Positions 1 through 9,455 of a stretch of DNA of 64,000 nucleotides are shown here, piece after piece. Within the stretch, counting starts at the first letter, position 1. Each line of letters begins with the position of its first letter. The notes below the pieces were generated by a model that saw only the letters and a program-made list of their open reading frames with translations, was not told where the DNA came from and searched no databases. The DNA comes from Micromonospora kangleipakensis (lineage in GTDB: Bacteria; Actinomycetota; Actinomycetes; Mycobacteriales; Micromonosporaceae): contig NZ_SHLD01000001.1 in assembly GCF_004217615.1 (NCBI RefSeq), positions 3,038,001 through 3,102,000 on the forward strand. The letters run 5' to 3'. The translations under genes and the position numbers were made by a program.

Positions 1-2
1 TG

Positions 3-146
3 CGCCAGCACGGCGGCCGGCTGACGGGCGCCGACCAGCAGGCCGAGGAACGGGCCAAGGAACTCGCCGAGGGTGAACCGGCGGTGCGGCACCTGCTGCC
101 GGCCGCCTCCGGCCCGACGTTGGCCGACAATCGTGACCTCCCGTGA
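3..146 (+). CDS. C-terminal fragment of an unidentified protein (cut by window edge)
   Basis: An open frame runs in from the left edge and stops with TGA at 144-146, giving the last 47 residues of a protein. It is charged and Ala/Glu rich (for example ADQQAEERAKELAEGEP) and ends NRDLP. Third positions are almost all G or C, as expected for real coding sequence here. No domain can be recognised in so short a piece. The next gene starts about 180 bases downstream on the same strand. Confidence 0.5.
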   Translation, partial: RQHGGRLTGADQQAEERAKELAEGEPAVRHLLPAASGPTLADNRDLP

Positions 147-328
147 CCCCGCCCCGCCGGCCGCCGGGGCCGGTGTCGTCGCACGGCGGGCCACCAGGAT
201 TCGGCGGCTCGGCCGCCAGGCCTGATCGCGAGCATTTCGGGAATGACGGGCCGCGCCGGGCGCGCGGGGCAGGCGGACGGTCGATGGCGGATGGCAAGCC
301 GGGCATTTCGGGGGATGGAGTGAGAAGG

Positions 329-1309
329 ATGGCTCGCAGGAGCACGACGGGTATGCGGTCGGTGACGGACACCCTGGGCATCGAACGGGCGAGCCAGGAT
401 CGCCCGTCCGAGGGCCTCGCCCGGCTCCTGGGCTGGTTCAGCCTCGGGCTGGGCGCCGCCGCCCTCGGCGCGCGGTCGCGCGTCGGTCGACTCTCCGGGA
501 TCGACGGCTCCCCGACGGCGCAGACCGTGCTGCGCATCGCCGGGGTGCGGGAGCTGGGCCACGCCGCGGCGCTGCTGGTCCCGCGCCGGGCGGGGTGGGG
601 GGCGTGGACCCGGGTCGCCGGCGACGCGATGGACCTCGCCGCCTGCGGTCGGGCGCTGCAGGGTCGGCGCGGGGAACGGCGACGGCGGCTGACCTACACG
701 ACGGTCGCGGTCGCCGGGATCACCGCCGTCGACCTCTACACCGCCGTACGGGTCGCCCGGCGTCGGCGGCCGGAGGGTAACGAGGTGCACGCGGCGGTGA
801 CGGTGAACCGGAGCGTCGAGGACGTCTACCGGTTCTGGCACGACTTCGAGAACCTGCCGCGCTTCATGCACCACCTGCAGTCGGTGCGGATGACGGGGGA
901 TCGGCGGTCGCGGTGGACCGCGAAGGCGCCGGCCGGCAGGAGAGTCGTGTGGGACGCGGAGGTCGTCGACGACCGCCCGAACGAGCGGATCAGCTGGCGC
1001 TCGGTGCCCCGCGCCAAGGTGCCCAACGCGGGAACCGTGCGGTTCATGCGGGCCGCCGGTGGCCGGGGCACGGAGGTCCGGGTGCAGCTCGGTTACCGGG
1101 CGCCGGGCGGGATGCTCGGCGCGCGGGTCGCCAAGCTGTTCGGCGAGGACCCCCAGCAGCAGGTCTGCGACGACCTGCGGCGGTTCAAGCAGGTGATCGA
1201 GACGGGCGAGATCGTCCGCTCCGACGCCAGCCCGGAGGGCAGCGCCGTGCAACAGCAGATGAAGCAGCGTCCGGCGCGACCGCTGGCGACGCGTGGGGCC
1301 GGGAGGTGA
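329..1309 (+). CDS. SRPBCC (polyketide cyclase/START-like) family protein with N-terminal hydrophobic segment
   Basis: This is a protein of 326 residues. Residues about 34-49 ([16 protein letters not shown]) are hydrophobic and may anchor or dock the protein at the membrane. From about residue 153 to 295 there is a typical SRPBCC fold beginning [18 protein letters not shown] and containing DFENLPRFM, the ligand-binding cyclase/dehydrase signature; the ligand is unknown. I chose ATG 329 because GGAG lies 8 bases upstream. ATG 353, with AGGAG 10 bases upstream, is an equally good alternative, and the open frame extends upstream to 143 without a good ribosome site. An alcohol dehydrogenase follows after 7 bases, so the two are probably co-transcribed. 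This pairing with a medium-chain dehydrogenase suggests a stress or detoxification role, which is inference. Confidence 0.8.
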   Translation: MARRSTTGMRSVTDTLGIERASQDRPSEGLARLLGWFSLGLGAAALGARSRVGRLSGIDGSPTAQTVLRIAGVRELGHAAALLVPRRAGWGAWTRVAGDAMDLAACGRALQGRRGERRRRLTYTTVAVAGITAVDLYTAVRVARRRRPEGNEVHAAVTVNRSVEDVYRFWHDFENLPRFMHHLQSVRMTGDRRSRWTAKAPAGRRVVWDAEVVDDRPNERISWRSVPRAKVPNAGTVRFMRAAGGRGTEVRVQLGYRAPGGMLGARVAKLFGEDPQQQVCDDLRRFKQVIETGEIVRSDASPEGSAVQQQMKQRPARPLATRGAGR

Positions 1310-1316
1310 GGGAACG

Positions 1317-2492
1317 ATGAAAGCCAACTGCTGGATCGCGCCGAACAACGTGGCCGTCGAGGACGTCCCGGACCCGCAGATCCTCAACCCGCGGGACGCC
1401 ATCGTGCGGATCACCTCGTCGGCGATCTGCGGCTCCGACCTGCACCTGCTGCAGGGGTACATCCCGGCGATGAAGAAGGGCGACGTCCTCGGCCACGAGT
1501 TCATGGGCGAGATCGTCGAGCTGGGCCAGGGTTCGCGGGACGGACTGAGCGTCGGCGACCGGGTCGTGGTGGGCTTCCCGATCGCCTGCGGCAACTGCAC
1601 CTCCTGCCAGCGTGGTCTCTACTCGATCTGCGAGAACTCCAACCCCAACGCGGCGATCGCGGAGACGGCGATGGGCCACTCGCCGGCCGGCATCTTCGGC
1701 TACTCGCACCTGCTCGGCGGCTACGCCGGGGGACAGGCGCAGTACGTGCGGGTGCCCTTCGCCGACGTCGGCGCCCTGAAGATCGAGGACGACCTGCCGG
1801 ACGAGAAGGTGCTGTTCCTGTCGGACGTGCTGCCGAGCGGCTACATGGCCGCCGAGATGTGCGACATCACGAGCGGCGACATCATCGCCGTCTGGGGCGC
1901 CGGGCCGGTCGGGCAGTTCGCCGCCGCCAGCGCGTTCCTGCTCGGCGCCGAGCGGGTGATCGTCATCGACCGGTTCCCGTACCGGCTGCGGATGGCGCGG
2001 GAGAACACCGGCGCGGAGACCATCAACTACGAGGAGTCCGACGTCCTGGACACGCTGCGCGAGATGACCGCCGGACGCGGACCGGACGCCTGCATCGACG
2101 CCGTCGGCATGGAGGGGCACCACGCCTCCGCGGCGCTGCACGCGTACGACAAGGCCAAGCAGGCGGCGAAGGTGGAGACGGACCGGCCGCACGCGCTGCG
2201 GGAGGCGGTGCTGGCCTGCCGCAACGGCGGCACGATCTCGGCGATCGGCTCGTACGGCGGCTTCATCGACAAGTTCCCGATGGGCTCGTTCATGAACCGG
2301 TCGCTGACCCTGCGGTCCGGGCAGGCCCACGTGCAGCGCTACATGCGACCGCTGCTGGAACGGATCCGCAAGGGCGAGATCGACCCGAGCTTCATCATCA
2401 CCCACACCATGCGGCTCGACGACACGCCGCACGGCTACGACATCTTCAAGAACAAGCAGGAGGAGTGCGTCAAGGTCGTGCTCAAGCCGTAG
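1317..2492 (+). CDS. zinc-dependent medium-chain alcohol dehydrogenase, formaldehyde-dehydrogenase-like
   Basis: The 391-residue protein belongs to the zinc medium-chain dehydrogenase family and would oxidise an alcohol or aldehyde adduct with NAD(P). The catalytic zinc region is visible as CGSDLH followed by GHEFMGE. The structural zinc loop has four cysteines in [17 protein letters not shown]. The Rossmann motif is [11 protein letters not shown]. The insert after the structural loop and the C-terminal HTMRLDD region resemble the larger glutathione-independent formaldehyde dehydrogenase subgroup rather than simple ADH; the substrate cannot be told from sequence. Start ATG 1317 has GGGAGG 10 bases upstream and lies 7 bases after the stop of the SRPBCC gene, so the two form an operon. 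Confidence 0.88.
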   Translation: MKANCWIAPNNVAVEDVPDPQILNPRDAIVRITSSAICGSDLHLLQGYIPAMKKGDVLGHEFMGEIVELGQGSRDGLSVGDRVVVGFPIACGNCTSCQRGLYSICENSNPNAAIAETAMGHSPAGIFGYSHLLGGYAGGQAQYVRVPFADVGALKIEDDLPDEKVLFLSDVLPSGYMAAEMCDITSGDIIAVWGAGPVGQFAAASAFLLGAERVIVIDRFPYRLRMARENTGAETINYEESDVLDTLREMTAGRGPDACIDAVGMEGHHASAALHAYDKAKQAAKVETDRPHALREAVLACRNGGTISAIGSYGGFIDKFPMGSFMNRSLTLRSGQAHVQRYMRPLLERIRKGEIDPSFIITHTMRLDDTPHGYDIFKNKQEECVKVVLKP

Positions 2493-2519
2493 CGCAACCA
2501 GGAGGGGCAGTGCCACCGT

Positions 2520-2544
2520 CGCGCCGGGCCTGTTGCCCGGCGCG
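2520..2544 (+). terminator. hairpin terminator after the alcohol dehydrogenase
   Basis: A perfect 10-bp stem (CGCGCCGGGC / GCCCGGCGCG) with a 5-base loop lies 27 bases after the dehydrogenase stop. It has no T-tract, which is usual for terminators in high-GC actinomycetes. Confidence 0.6.
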
Positions 2545-2685
2545 TCGGCGCTGACCGCCCACCGCACCGCCCGGTCTGGTCCACCCGCGTTGCGACCCGC
2601 ACAATGACGGCATCGGTGTCGCGACCCCGGCGGAGCTCAGGCCGCGCGGGCTGAAACGTCGACTCTTCACGGAAGGGACGACGGC

Positions 2686-3444
2686 ATGCACCCGATGCTC
2701 CGACGTCTGGACGACCTCGCCGCCCACCTCGCCACCCGGCCGGACGCCGTGGCCCTGCTCGGCCTCGGCTCCGCCGGCGCCGAGCACGACCGCCTCGACG
2801 CCCACTCCGACCTGGACTTCTTCGTCGTCGTCGCGGACGGCGCGGTGGCCCGCTACGTCGACTCGCCGGACTGGCTGGCGGCGCCCTGCCCGGTGGCGTA
2901 CAGCTTCGCCAACGAGCGCAACGGCCGCAAGGCGCTCTACACCGACGGCATCTTCGTCGAGTACGCGGTCTTCACCGTCGACGAGCTGGCCGGGTTGCCG
3001 GTCGCCGGCGCGCGGGTGGTCTGGCAGCGGCCCGACGCGCCCACCGGGCTGGCCGAGTGCGGGCCCCCGCCACGGCCGGCGACGCCGTACGACACCGTCG
3101 AGTTCCACCTGAACGAGGCGCTGACCAACCTCTACGTCGGCCTGCACCGAGAGTTGCGCGGCGAACGGCTGACCGCGGCGCGGTTCATCCAGTCGTACGC
3201 GGTGGACCGGGTGCTCGCCCTGCTGCGGCTCACCTCGCCCGGCGCGGCGCACCGGCGCGACCCGTTCGACCCGAGCCGGCGGGTGGAGCAGGCGTACCCG
3301 CCCGAGGTGCTGCCGCTGGCCGAGATGGTGCCCGGCTACCGGGCCAACCGGGCGGCCGCCCGGGCCACGTTGGCCTGGCTGGAGGCCCGGTTCCCGGTGG
3401 ACCCGGTGATCGGCGCCGCCGTCCGGGACCTGCTGGTGGCCTAG
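2686..3444 (+). CDS. nucleotidyltransferase-domain protein (Pol beta superfamily)
   Basis: This 252-residue protein has the minimal nucleotidyltransferase signature near its N terminus: Gly28-Ser29, then Asp42 and Asp44 within SDLDFF, the metal-binding pair of the Pol beta fold. The rest (residues about 130-250) is helical and may supply substrate recognition. Such proteins in actinomycetes include aminoglycoside-adenylyltransferase-like enzymes and toxin-type MNT proteins, but no HEPN partner gene is adjacent, so a specific role cannot be assigned. ATG 2686 follows GGAAGGGACGACGGC, a reasonable ribosome site. It converges with the MFS gene on the other strand. Confidence 0.75.
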   Translation: MHPMLRRLDDLAAHLATRPDAVALLGLGSAGAEHDRLDAHSDLDFFVVVADGAVARYVDSPDWLAAPCPVAYSFANERNGRKALYTDGIFVEYAVFTVDELAGLPVAGARVVWQRPDAPTGLAECGPPPRPATPYDTVEFHLNEALTNLYVGLHRELRGERLTAARFIQSYAVDRVLALLRLTSPGAAHRRDPFDPSRRVEQAYPPEVLPLAEMVPGYRANRAAARATLAWLEARFPVDPVIGAAVRDLLVA

Positions 3445-3477
3445 CCGCATCGCCCATGGGCCGGGCGGCGGTCCCGA

Positions 3478-4734
3478 TCAAGGGGTGACCGGGGCGACGG
3501 CCCGGGTCGCCTCGGCGTCCGGCGGCCCGGCGACGGCCCGGCTCCGGCGCGCCGCGAGCGCGAAGCAGAGCACCGCCGGCAGCAGGAACGCGCCGGAGGT
3601 CACCACCCCCGCGCCCATCGACACCCGCTGGCCGACCCAGCCGGCCGGCGGGGCGCCGGCGATCTGGCCCAGCGCGTCGACCTGCGACTGCATCGAGAAG
3701 ACCGTGGCCCGCGTACCCGACGAGGTGCCGGCGACCAGCCAGACGGCCAGCAGGGGCGCGGCGGTGTGCCGCAGCAGGGACGCCACCAGGTACGCCCCGA
3801 CGGCCGGCCAGATCGCGCCGGTCAGACCGAAGCAGATCGTCGAGGCCGCCGCCGCTGCCTCCACCGCTACCAGCAGCGACCCGACCTGATGCGGGCGCGT
3901 CGCGTCCACCCACCGGCCGACCAGCCCGGTGAGCAGGATCGAGCCCAGGGCCGCCACGACCGCGAACGCGCCGAGCCACGCCGGCGGGCTCAGGGCCGCC
4001 GGCAGGGTCAGCTCCGCGACGAACCGGGGCTGCCCCAGCCGGTCGAAACCCTCGCTGCTCAGGCCGAGGAAGAGGGTGCCGACCAGGACGTACCGGATGG
4101 TCCGGACGCGGCGCGCGGCGTCGACGCCCGCGACCACCTGGGCCCGCATCGAGCCGAGGGTGGTCCGTTCCCCGGCGGGCGCCGGCGTCCAGCGGCGCTC
4201 CGGCATGACCAGGGCCAGCGTCGCGCCGAGGGCCAGCGTGCAGCCGGCGCCGACCAGGATCGGCAGCGCGAGGTCGACGCCGGCCAGCGCGACCGCCGCG
4301 ACGATGCCGAGCAGCGTGCCGGCCTGAGCGAACTGGCCGGCCCGGACGAACGCCCGGCCGACCCGCCCGGCGTCGATCTCGTCGGCGGCCCACGCCTCCT
4401 GGGCGCCGTCGACGCAGACCGCGCCGACCGCCCAGACCGCGTTGGCCAGCAGCAGCGCGGCAAAGCTGGGCAGCAGGCCCCACAGCAGCAACCCGACGCC
4501 CATCAGCAGCTGGCCGGTCACCACCGCGAGCCGGCGGCTGTGCAGGTCGGCGAGGACGCCGGTCGGCACCTGGGCCACGAAGCAGACGACCTCCATCAGC
4601 GTGCCGACGAGGATCAGCTGCCACGGGCCCAGGCCGACCACCTGGCTCTGGTAGACGAGGTTGAGGGTGAAGGCGGTGTTGCCGGCGAAGGCGCCGACAC
4701 CGTAGGCGACGAGGAAGAGACGGTACGCGGACAC
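3478..4734 (-). CDS. MFS transporter
   Basis: The 418-residue protein is very hydrophobic with about 12 predicted membrane segments, and is a major facilitator family transporter. Early features include QVPTGVLADLHSRR between the second and third segments, which is the MFS loop 2-3 signature (GxLaDrxgrr-like). Substrate cannot be predicted; drug or metabolite efflux is the usual role of such single-gene actinomycete MFS proteins. The start, ATG 4734, gives MSAYRLFLVAY. The 163 bases upstream to the hydrolase stop must hold its promoter; I see no clear operator there. Confidence 0.85.
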   Translation of the reverse strand: MSAYRLFLVAYGVGAFAGNTAFTLNLVYQSQVVGLGPWQLILVGTLMEVVCFVAQVPTGVLADLHSRRLAVVTGQLLMGVGLLLWGLLPSFAALLLANAVWAVGAVCVDGAQEAWAADEIDAGRVGRAFVRAGQFAQAGTLLGIVAAVALAGVDLALPILVGAGCTLALGATLALVMPERRWTPAPAGERTTLGSMRAQVVAGVDAARRVRTIRYVLVGTLFLGLSSEGFDRLGQPRFVAELTLPAALSPPAWLGAFAVVAALGSILLTGLVGRWVDATRPHQVGSLLVAVEAAAAASTICFGLTGAIWPAVGAYLVASLLRHTAAPLLAVWLVAGTSSGTRATVFSMQSQVDALGQIAGAPPAGWVGQRVSMGAGVVTSGAFLLPAVLCFALAARRSRAVAGPPDAEATRAVAPVTP

Positions 4735-4897
4735 GCGGGAACTCCCGGGCTGCCGATCGGAGCCCGGCGCCGGAGGTGCGTTCCGCTACTGAGAGGTCAG
4801 CGGCCCTGGCGGGAACGCACGGCACCGGGGGACGGGAGGCTGCGCGTCGCTGTCATGCCGGGCAGCATGCTGGCCGACCGGGCGCGGGTCAACGCGG

Positions 4898-5776
4898 TTA
4901 CCGGTCCAGCAGCGCGCGCAGCGACTTCACCACCTCGGCGGGCGCCTCCTCGGCCATGAAGTGGCCGTGGGTGACCGGCACGTGCACCAGGTCCGGCGCC
5001 CACGCCCGCCACCGACCGGCGGCGTCGAAGCCGAGCGCCGCGCCCCAGTCCTGCTGGAGCACGGTCACCGGCATCCGGAGCCGGTTCCCGGCCGAGCGGT
5101 CGGCCCGGTCGTGCTCGACGTCGATCCCCGCCGACGCCCGGTAGTCCGCGACGATGGAGGTGATCGCCTCCCGGGAGGCCCGCAGGTAAGCGGCCCGCAC
5201 GTCGGCCGGAATCGCCTCCGGGTCGCCGGTCCAGATGTCGAGGAAGTGGCCGAAGAAGGCGTCCGGGTCGGCGCCGATCAACCGCTCGGGCAGGCCGGGC
5301 GGCTGCGCCATCAGGTAGAGGTGGAACCCGACGGCGGCGCTGGTGCCGTGCATGACCTCCCACATGTCGAGGGTGGGGAGCACGTCGAGCGCGGCGAGGT
5401 GGCTGACCAGGCCGGGGTGGTCCAGGCCGGCGCGGACGGCGACCAGGGCGCCGCGGTCGTGCCCGGCCAGGGCGAACCGGTCGTGCCCCAGCTCACGGGC
5501 GAGCGCGACGACGTCGGCGGCCATGGTGCGCTTCGCGTACGCCGCGCCGTCGGTCTCCGCGGGCTTGTCGCTGGCGCCGTAGCCGCGTAGGTCGGGACAG
5601 ATGACGGTGTGGTCGGCGGCGAGGTCGGCGGCGACGTGCCGCCACATGAGGTGGGTCTGCGGGAAGCCGTGCAGCAGCACGATGGGGCTGCCGGAGCCGC
5701 CGACGGCGGTGTTCAGGGTCACGCCGTCGGCGACGGTGACGCGTTGGTAGTCGAACCCACTGATCCTGGGATCCAC
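4898..5776 (-). CDS. alpha/beta hydrolase of the epoxide hydrolase/haloacetate dehalogenase group
   Basis: The 292-residue enzyme has an alpha/beta hydrolase fold. The oxyanion segment is HGFPQ (residues 36-40), the nucleophile is Asp107 in GHDRGA rather than Ser, and the catalytic His lies in VTHGHFMAEEAP near the C terminus. An Asp nucleophile places it with epoxide hydrolases and fluoroacetate dehalogenases. The IGADPD segment is also shared with the dehalogenases. Compared with characterised fluoroacetate dehalogenase, the second carboxylate-binding Arg after the nucleophile is Leu111 here, and the halide-pocket Trp after the conserved His is Leu, so fluoroacetate activity is doubtful. 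The GTG start at 5776 has GAGAGAGG six bases upstream; longer open frame beyond that has no such site. It is divergent from the SARP regulator. Confidence 0.82.
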   Translation of the reverse strand: MDPRISGFDYQRVTVADGVTLNTAVGGSGSPIVLLHGFPQTHLMWRHVAADLAADHTVICPDLRGYGASDKPAETDGAAYAKRTMAADVVALARELGHDRFALAGHDRGALVAVRAGLDHPGLVSHLAALDVLPTLDMWEVMHGTSAAVGFHLYLMAQPPGLPERLIGADPDAFFGHFLDIWTGDPEAIPADVRAAYLRASREAITSIVADYRASAGIDVEHDRADRSAGNRLRMPVTVLQQDWGAALGFDAAGRWRAWAPDLVHVPVTHGHFMAEEAPAEVVKSLRALLDR

Positions 5777-5909
5777 GGGAGGCCTCTCTCTTCGGATGTC
5801 CGGTACACAGCGAGCCTGCGCGGGGGAGATCAGCGGCGGATCAGCGTCCGATGAGTGGCCTGGTCGGCGCGCCGGTGCGGCGACCCCTGCCGTGCCTAGA
5901 GTGGGCGAC

Positions 5910-8900
5910 ATGACCAGCCACACCCCGGTCCAGTTCGGCGTGCTGGGGCCGGTGGAGGCGGTCGGCGATCGCGGCCGCGTACCGCTGAAGGGGGCGCGGC
6001 AGCGCGCCGTGCTGGCCCGGCTGCTCGTCGCCCGGGGACGGGTGGTGCCGGTCGACCGGCTCGTCGGCGATCTGTGGGCGGAGCCGCCGGAGGGCGCGGT
6101 GGCCGCCATCCGCACGTTCGTCGCCGACCTGCGCCGCGCCCTGGAGCCCGACCGGCCGCCGCGACAGCCGGCTCGGCTGCTGGTCACCACCCCGCCCGGG
6201 TACGCGCTGGCCGCCGCGCCCGACGCCGTCGACGCCTGGCGGTTCGAGGCGGCGGTCGGCGGCGCGGGCGAGCTGCTGGCGGCGGGGCGCCCCGGCCCGG
6301 CCCTCGCCGGCTTGGACGCGGCGCTCGCCCTCTGGCGTGGGCCGGCGTACGCGGAGTTCGCCGACCAGGGCTGGGCGCGGGCGGAGATCAACCGGCTGGA
6401 CGAGCTGCGGATGCTCGCCGTGGAGCGGCGAGCCGAGGCGCTGCTGGCCCTGGGCCGGGCCGCCGAGGCCGCCTCCGATCTGCGTGCGCACACGACCGCC
6501 CAGCCGCTGCGGGAGGATGCCTGGCACCTGCTGGCCGTCGCGCTCTACCGGGCCGGCCGGCAGGGCGACGCGCTGGCCGCGCTGCGCCGGGCCCGGGAGA
6601 CGCTGGTGGGTGAGCTGGGGCTGGACCCGGGCCCGCGGCTGCGGCAGCTCGAGGCCGACATCCTCGCCCAGGCACCGCACCTGCGCCCGGCACCGGCCGC
6701 CGCGCCCGTGGCCGGCGGGGCGCCGCCGCCCGCGCAAGCGCGCGACGGGCTGCCGACGCCGGCGTCGGCACCCGCCGGCGGTGAGGTGCCGACGCCCTCG
6801 CCCGATGGCGGTGCGGTGCCGACGCCTGCCGGCGGTGCGGTGCCGACGCCGGTGACCGGTGAGCGGCGTCCGTTCGTCGGCCGCGGCGCGGAGCTGGCCG
6901 GCCTGGAGCGCGCGGCCGACGACGTGGCCCGGCGCGGCCGGCCCGGACTGGCCCTGGTCTCCGGGGAGGCGGGCGGCGGGAAGACCGCGCTCGCCGAGGC
7001 GCTCACCGACCGGCTGGCCGCCGCCGGCTGGACCACGGCGTGGGGCCGCAGCCCCGAGTACGACGGCGCGCCGGTCGCCTGGCCGTGGGCGCAGGTCACC
7101 GCCGCGCTGACCGGCGGCTCTGCGCCGCGCGACCCCGGTTCGCCGACGACCGGGGCGGACGCCGGATCCGCCCAGGACGCGCCGACGGACCGGACCGGTG
7201 GACCGTCCCTCGCCGCCACGGACGCCGCCGTGGCCCGGTTCCGGCTGCACCGGGCCGCCGCGACGCGGCTGACCGCGGCGGCCGGCCGGCGGCCGGTGCT
7301 CGTGGTCATCGACGACCTGCACCGGGCCGACGAGGACACCCTCGACCTGCTGACCGCCCTGCTCAGCGGGCCGGAGCCGGTCACCGGGCCGGTGCTGGTC
7401 GTCGGCACGTTCCGCGCCACCGAGATCTCCCCGGAGCTGACCGCGACCCTGGCCCGGCTCGCCCGGACCGAACCCGTCCGGATCTACCTCGGCGGCCTGT
7501 CCGAGGCGGCGACCGGGGAGATCGTGGGCGCCCTCGCCGGGCGGGAGCTGGACGGGCCGACCGTGCGGCTGCTCCACCGGCGCAGCGGCGGCAACCCGTT
7601 CTTCGTCCGGGAGCTGGCGAGGCTGCTGGCGGCCGAGGGCGACGCGGCCCTGGCGGCGGTCCCGGCCGGCGTGCGGGACGTCATCCGGCACCGCCTGGCG
7701 CAGCTGCCGGAGACCACCCGGACCGTGCTGCGGCAGGCCGCGGTGATCGGCCGGGACGTCGACCCGGAGGTGCTCGCCGCCCTCGCGGGCGAGGACGCCA
7801 TGCTCGACGCGCTGGACCGGGCCGTGCCGGCCGGCTTCCTGACCGGGCCGGGCACCCGGTTCACCCACATCCTGGTCCGCGACACCCTCTACGGGGATCT
7901 GTCCGCGCCGCGCCGGGCCCGCTGGCACACCGAGGTCGGGGAGGCGATCGAGCGGCTGCGCCCGGACGACGTCGTCGCCCTCGCGCACCACTTCACCCAG
8001 GCCGGGGGCCGCGCCACCGCCGCGCGCGCCGCCCGCTACGCCCGGGCGGCCGCCGAAGAGGCCGAACGGCGCCGCAACCCGCACGAGGCGGCCCGCCTCT
8101 GGCAGCAGGCGGTCGCCGCCCACGACCGTGCCGGCGGGCAGGACGTACGCGGGCGGCTGGCCGCGGTGATGGGGCTGGGCCGAGCGCTGGCCGTGACCGG
8201 ACACCTGGCCGACACCCGCCGGCTGCGGGCCGAGGCGGTCACCAGCGTCGAGCGGCTCGACGACCCGGCGCTGACCGGGACCGTGCTGACGGCCTTCGAC
8301 GTACCGGCCGTCTGGACCCGCAACGACGACGAGGACCTCTCCCGCCGCGTCGTCCGCGCCGCCGAGCGCGTGCTGGCCGTGCTCCCCGCCGATCGGGCGG
8401 AACAGCGAAGCCGGCTGCTCAGCACCCTCGCCCTGGAGCTGCGCGGCACCACCACCGACCGCGGTCATCGGGCGGCGATCGAGGCGGAGGCGATCGCCCG
8501 GCGGCTCGGCGACCCGGCGCTGCTGGCCTTCGCCCTGAACGCCCGCTTCATGCACAGCTTCCGGCGCACCGGCCTCGCTGCCGAACGCGCCCGCCTCGGC
8601 GCGGAGCTGGTCGACCTGGCCGCCCGGCACGACCTGGTGACCTTCGAGGTGCTCGGGCACCTCATCGGCCTGCAGGCGCGGTGCGGGCTCGGCGACCTCG
8701 CCGCCGCCGACGGCCACGCCCACGCCGCCGACCGGCTGGCCGAGCGGTACGAGCTGCCGCTCGTCGGCGTCTTCACCCGCTGGTACGCCGCCCTGCGTGC
8801 GGCCGTCGACGGGGACCGCGTCGGGGCCGAGACCGCTTACCGGGCCGCCGACGCCCGGCTCGCCGACAGCGGGATGCCGGGCATGGCCCACGGACTGCTG

Positions 8901-9329
8901 CCCCTCGCCCTGCTCGGGCTCCGGCTGTCCACCGGGGAGGACGAGCGTCCCCTGCTCACCGCGGACGCGGACTGGGGGCCGTACGAGCCGTGGGTGCGCC
9001 CGCTGGCCCTGCTCGCCGCCGGCCGCCGCGCCGAGGCCGCCGAGGCGTTGCGGGTCCTGCCGGAGACGCCGCACGATCTGCTGCGCGAGGCGCGCCTGTG
9101 CCTGGCCGCCCGCGCCGCGCTCGCCCTCGACGACCGTCCCCGGATCGAGCGCCTCCTCGCCGAACTGCTGCCCGCTGCGGGCGAGTTGGCCGGGGCGGGG
9201 AGCGGGGCGCTCACCATCGGCCCGGTGGCCCGGCATCTCGGCGAGCTGGCCACGGCGCTCGGTCGCCACGACGAGGCGAAGGCCCATCAGCGGACGGCTC
9301 GGGAGTTGCGCGTGCCGGGGAACCGGTGA
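5910..9329 (+). CDS. large SARP/BTAD-type transcriptional regulator with AAA ATPase and TPR region
   Basis: The 1139-residue protein starts with a winged-helix DNA-binding domain (about 1-95) and a bacterial transcriptional activator domain (about 100-245), the arrangement of SARP family regulators such as AfsR. A linker at about 285-315 is built of repeated (G)G-x-VPTP units. An ATPase domain follows, opening FVGRGAELAGL, with Walker A GEAGGGKTA near residue 352 and Walker B VLVVIDDLHRAD near 463. The C-terminal half is Ala/Leu/Arg-rich helical repeats of TPR type. It lacks a C-terminal LuxR helix-turn-helix, so DNA binding is N-terminal only. Large SARPs usually control antibiotic clusters, but no biosynthetic genes are nearby. 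The adjacent MFS gene on the same strand is a possible target. The ribosome site before ATG 5910 is weak. Confidence 0.85.
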   Translation: MTSHTPVQFGVLGPVEAVGDRGRVPLKGARQRAVLARLLVARGRVVPVDRLVGDLWAEPPEGAVAAIRTFVADLRRALEPDRPPRQPARLLVTTPPGYALAAAPDAVDAWRFEAAVGGAGELLAAGRPGPALAGLDAALALWRGPAYAEFADQGWARAEINRLDELRMLAVERRAEALLALGRAAEAASDLRAHTTAQPLREDAWHLLAVALYRAGRQGDALAALRRARETLVGELGLDPGPRLRQLEADILAQAPHLRPAPAAAPVAGGAPPPAQARDGLPTPASAPAGGEVPTPSPDGGAVPTPAGGAVPTPVTGERRPFVGRGAELAGLERAADDVARRGRPGLALVSGEAGGGKTALAEALTDRLAAAGWTTAWGRSPEYDGAPVAWPWAQVTAALTGGSAPRDPGSPTTGADAGSAQDAPTDRTGGPSLAATDAAVARFRLHRAAATRLTAAAGRRPVLVVIDDLHRADEDTLDLLTALLSGPEPVTGPVLVVGTFRATEISPELTATLARLARTEPVRIYLGGLSEAATGEIVGALAGRELDGPTVRLLHRRSGGNPFFVRELARLLAAEGDAALAAVPAGVRDVIRHRLAQLPETTRTVLRQAAVIGRDVDPEVLAALAGEDAMLDALDRAVPAGFLTGPGTRFTHILVRDTLYGDLSAPRRARWHTEVGEAIERLRPDDVVALAHHFTQAGGRATAARAARYARAAAEEAERRRNPHEAARLWQQAVAAHDRAGGQDVRGRLAAVMGLGRALAVTGHLADTRRLRAEAVTSVERLDDPALTGTVLTAFDVPAVWTRNDDEDLSRRVVRAAERVLAVLPADRAEQRSRLLSTLALELRGTTTDRGHRAAIEAEAIARRLGDPALLAFALNARFMHSFRRTGLAAERARLGAELVDLAARHDLVTFEVLGHLIGLQARCGLGDLAAADGHAHAADRLAERYELPLVGVFTRWYAALRAAVDGDRVGAETAYRAADARLADSGMPGMAHGLLPLALLGLRLSTGEDERPLLTADADWGPYEPWVRPLALLAAGRRAEAAEALRVLPETPHDLLREARLCLAARAALALDDRPRIERLLAELLPAAGELAGAGSGALTIGPVARHLGELATALGRHDEAKAHQRTARELRVPGNR

Positions 9330-9455
9330 CCTCCGCCCCCGCTGAAAGAATTTTACCCTTGCCGGTTTCGTTCTGGTATCCACCGTCGGACCGATCCGTC
9401 GGTCCCGCCCCGAATGGCAGGATCGGCGCTCGTTGCCGACGGGGAGGAACACGAC

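Noticed and set aside
5910..9329. Marker of a secondary-metabolite gene cluster (SARP regulator)
   Set aside because: No polyketide, peptide, terpene or RiPP synthesis genes are visible in the window, so no cluster is claimed.
5841..9452. Very long minus-strand open frame (about 1200 codons) opposite the SARP regulator
   Set aside because: It mirrors the regulator exactly, has low-complexity Gly/Arg/Pro/Gln composition and no domain; it is an antisense artefact of high GC.
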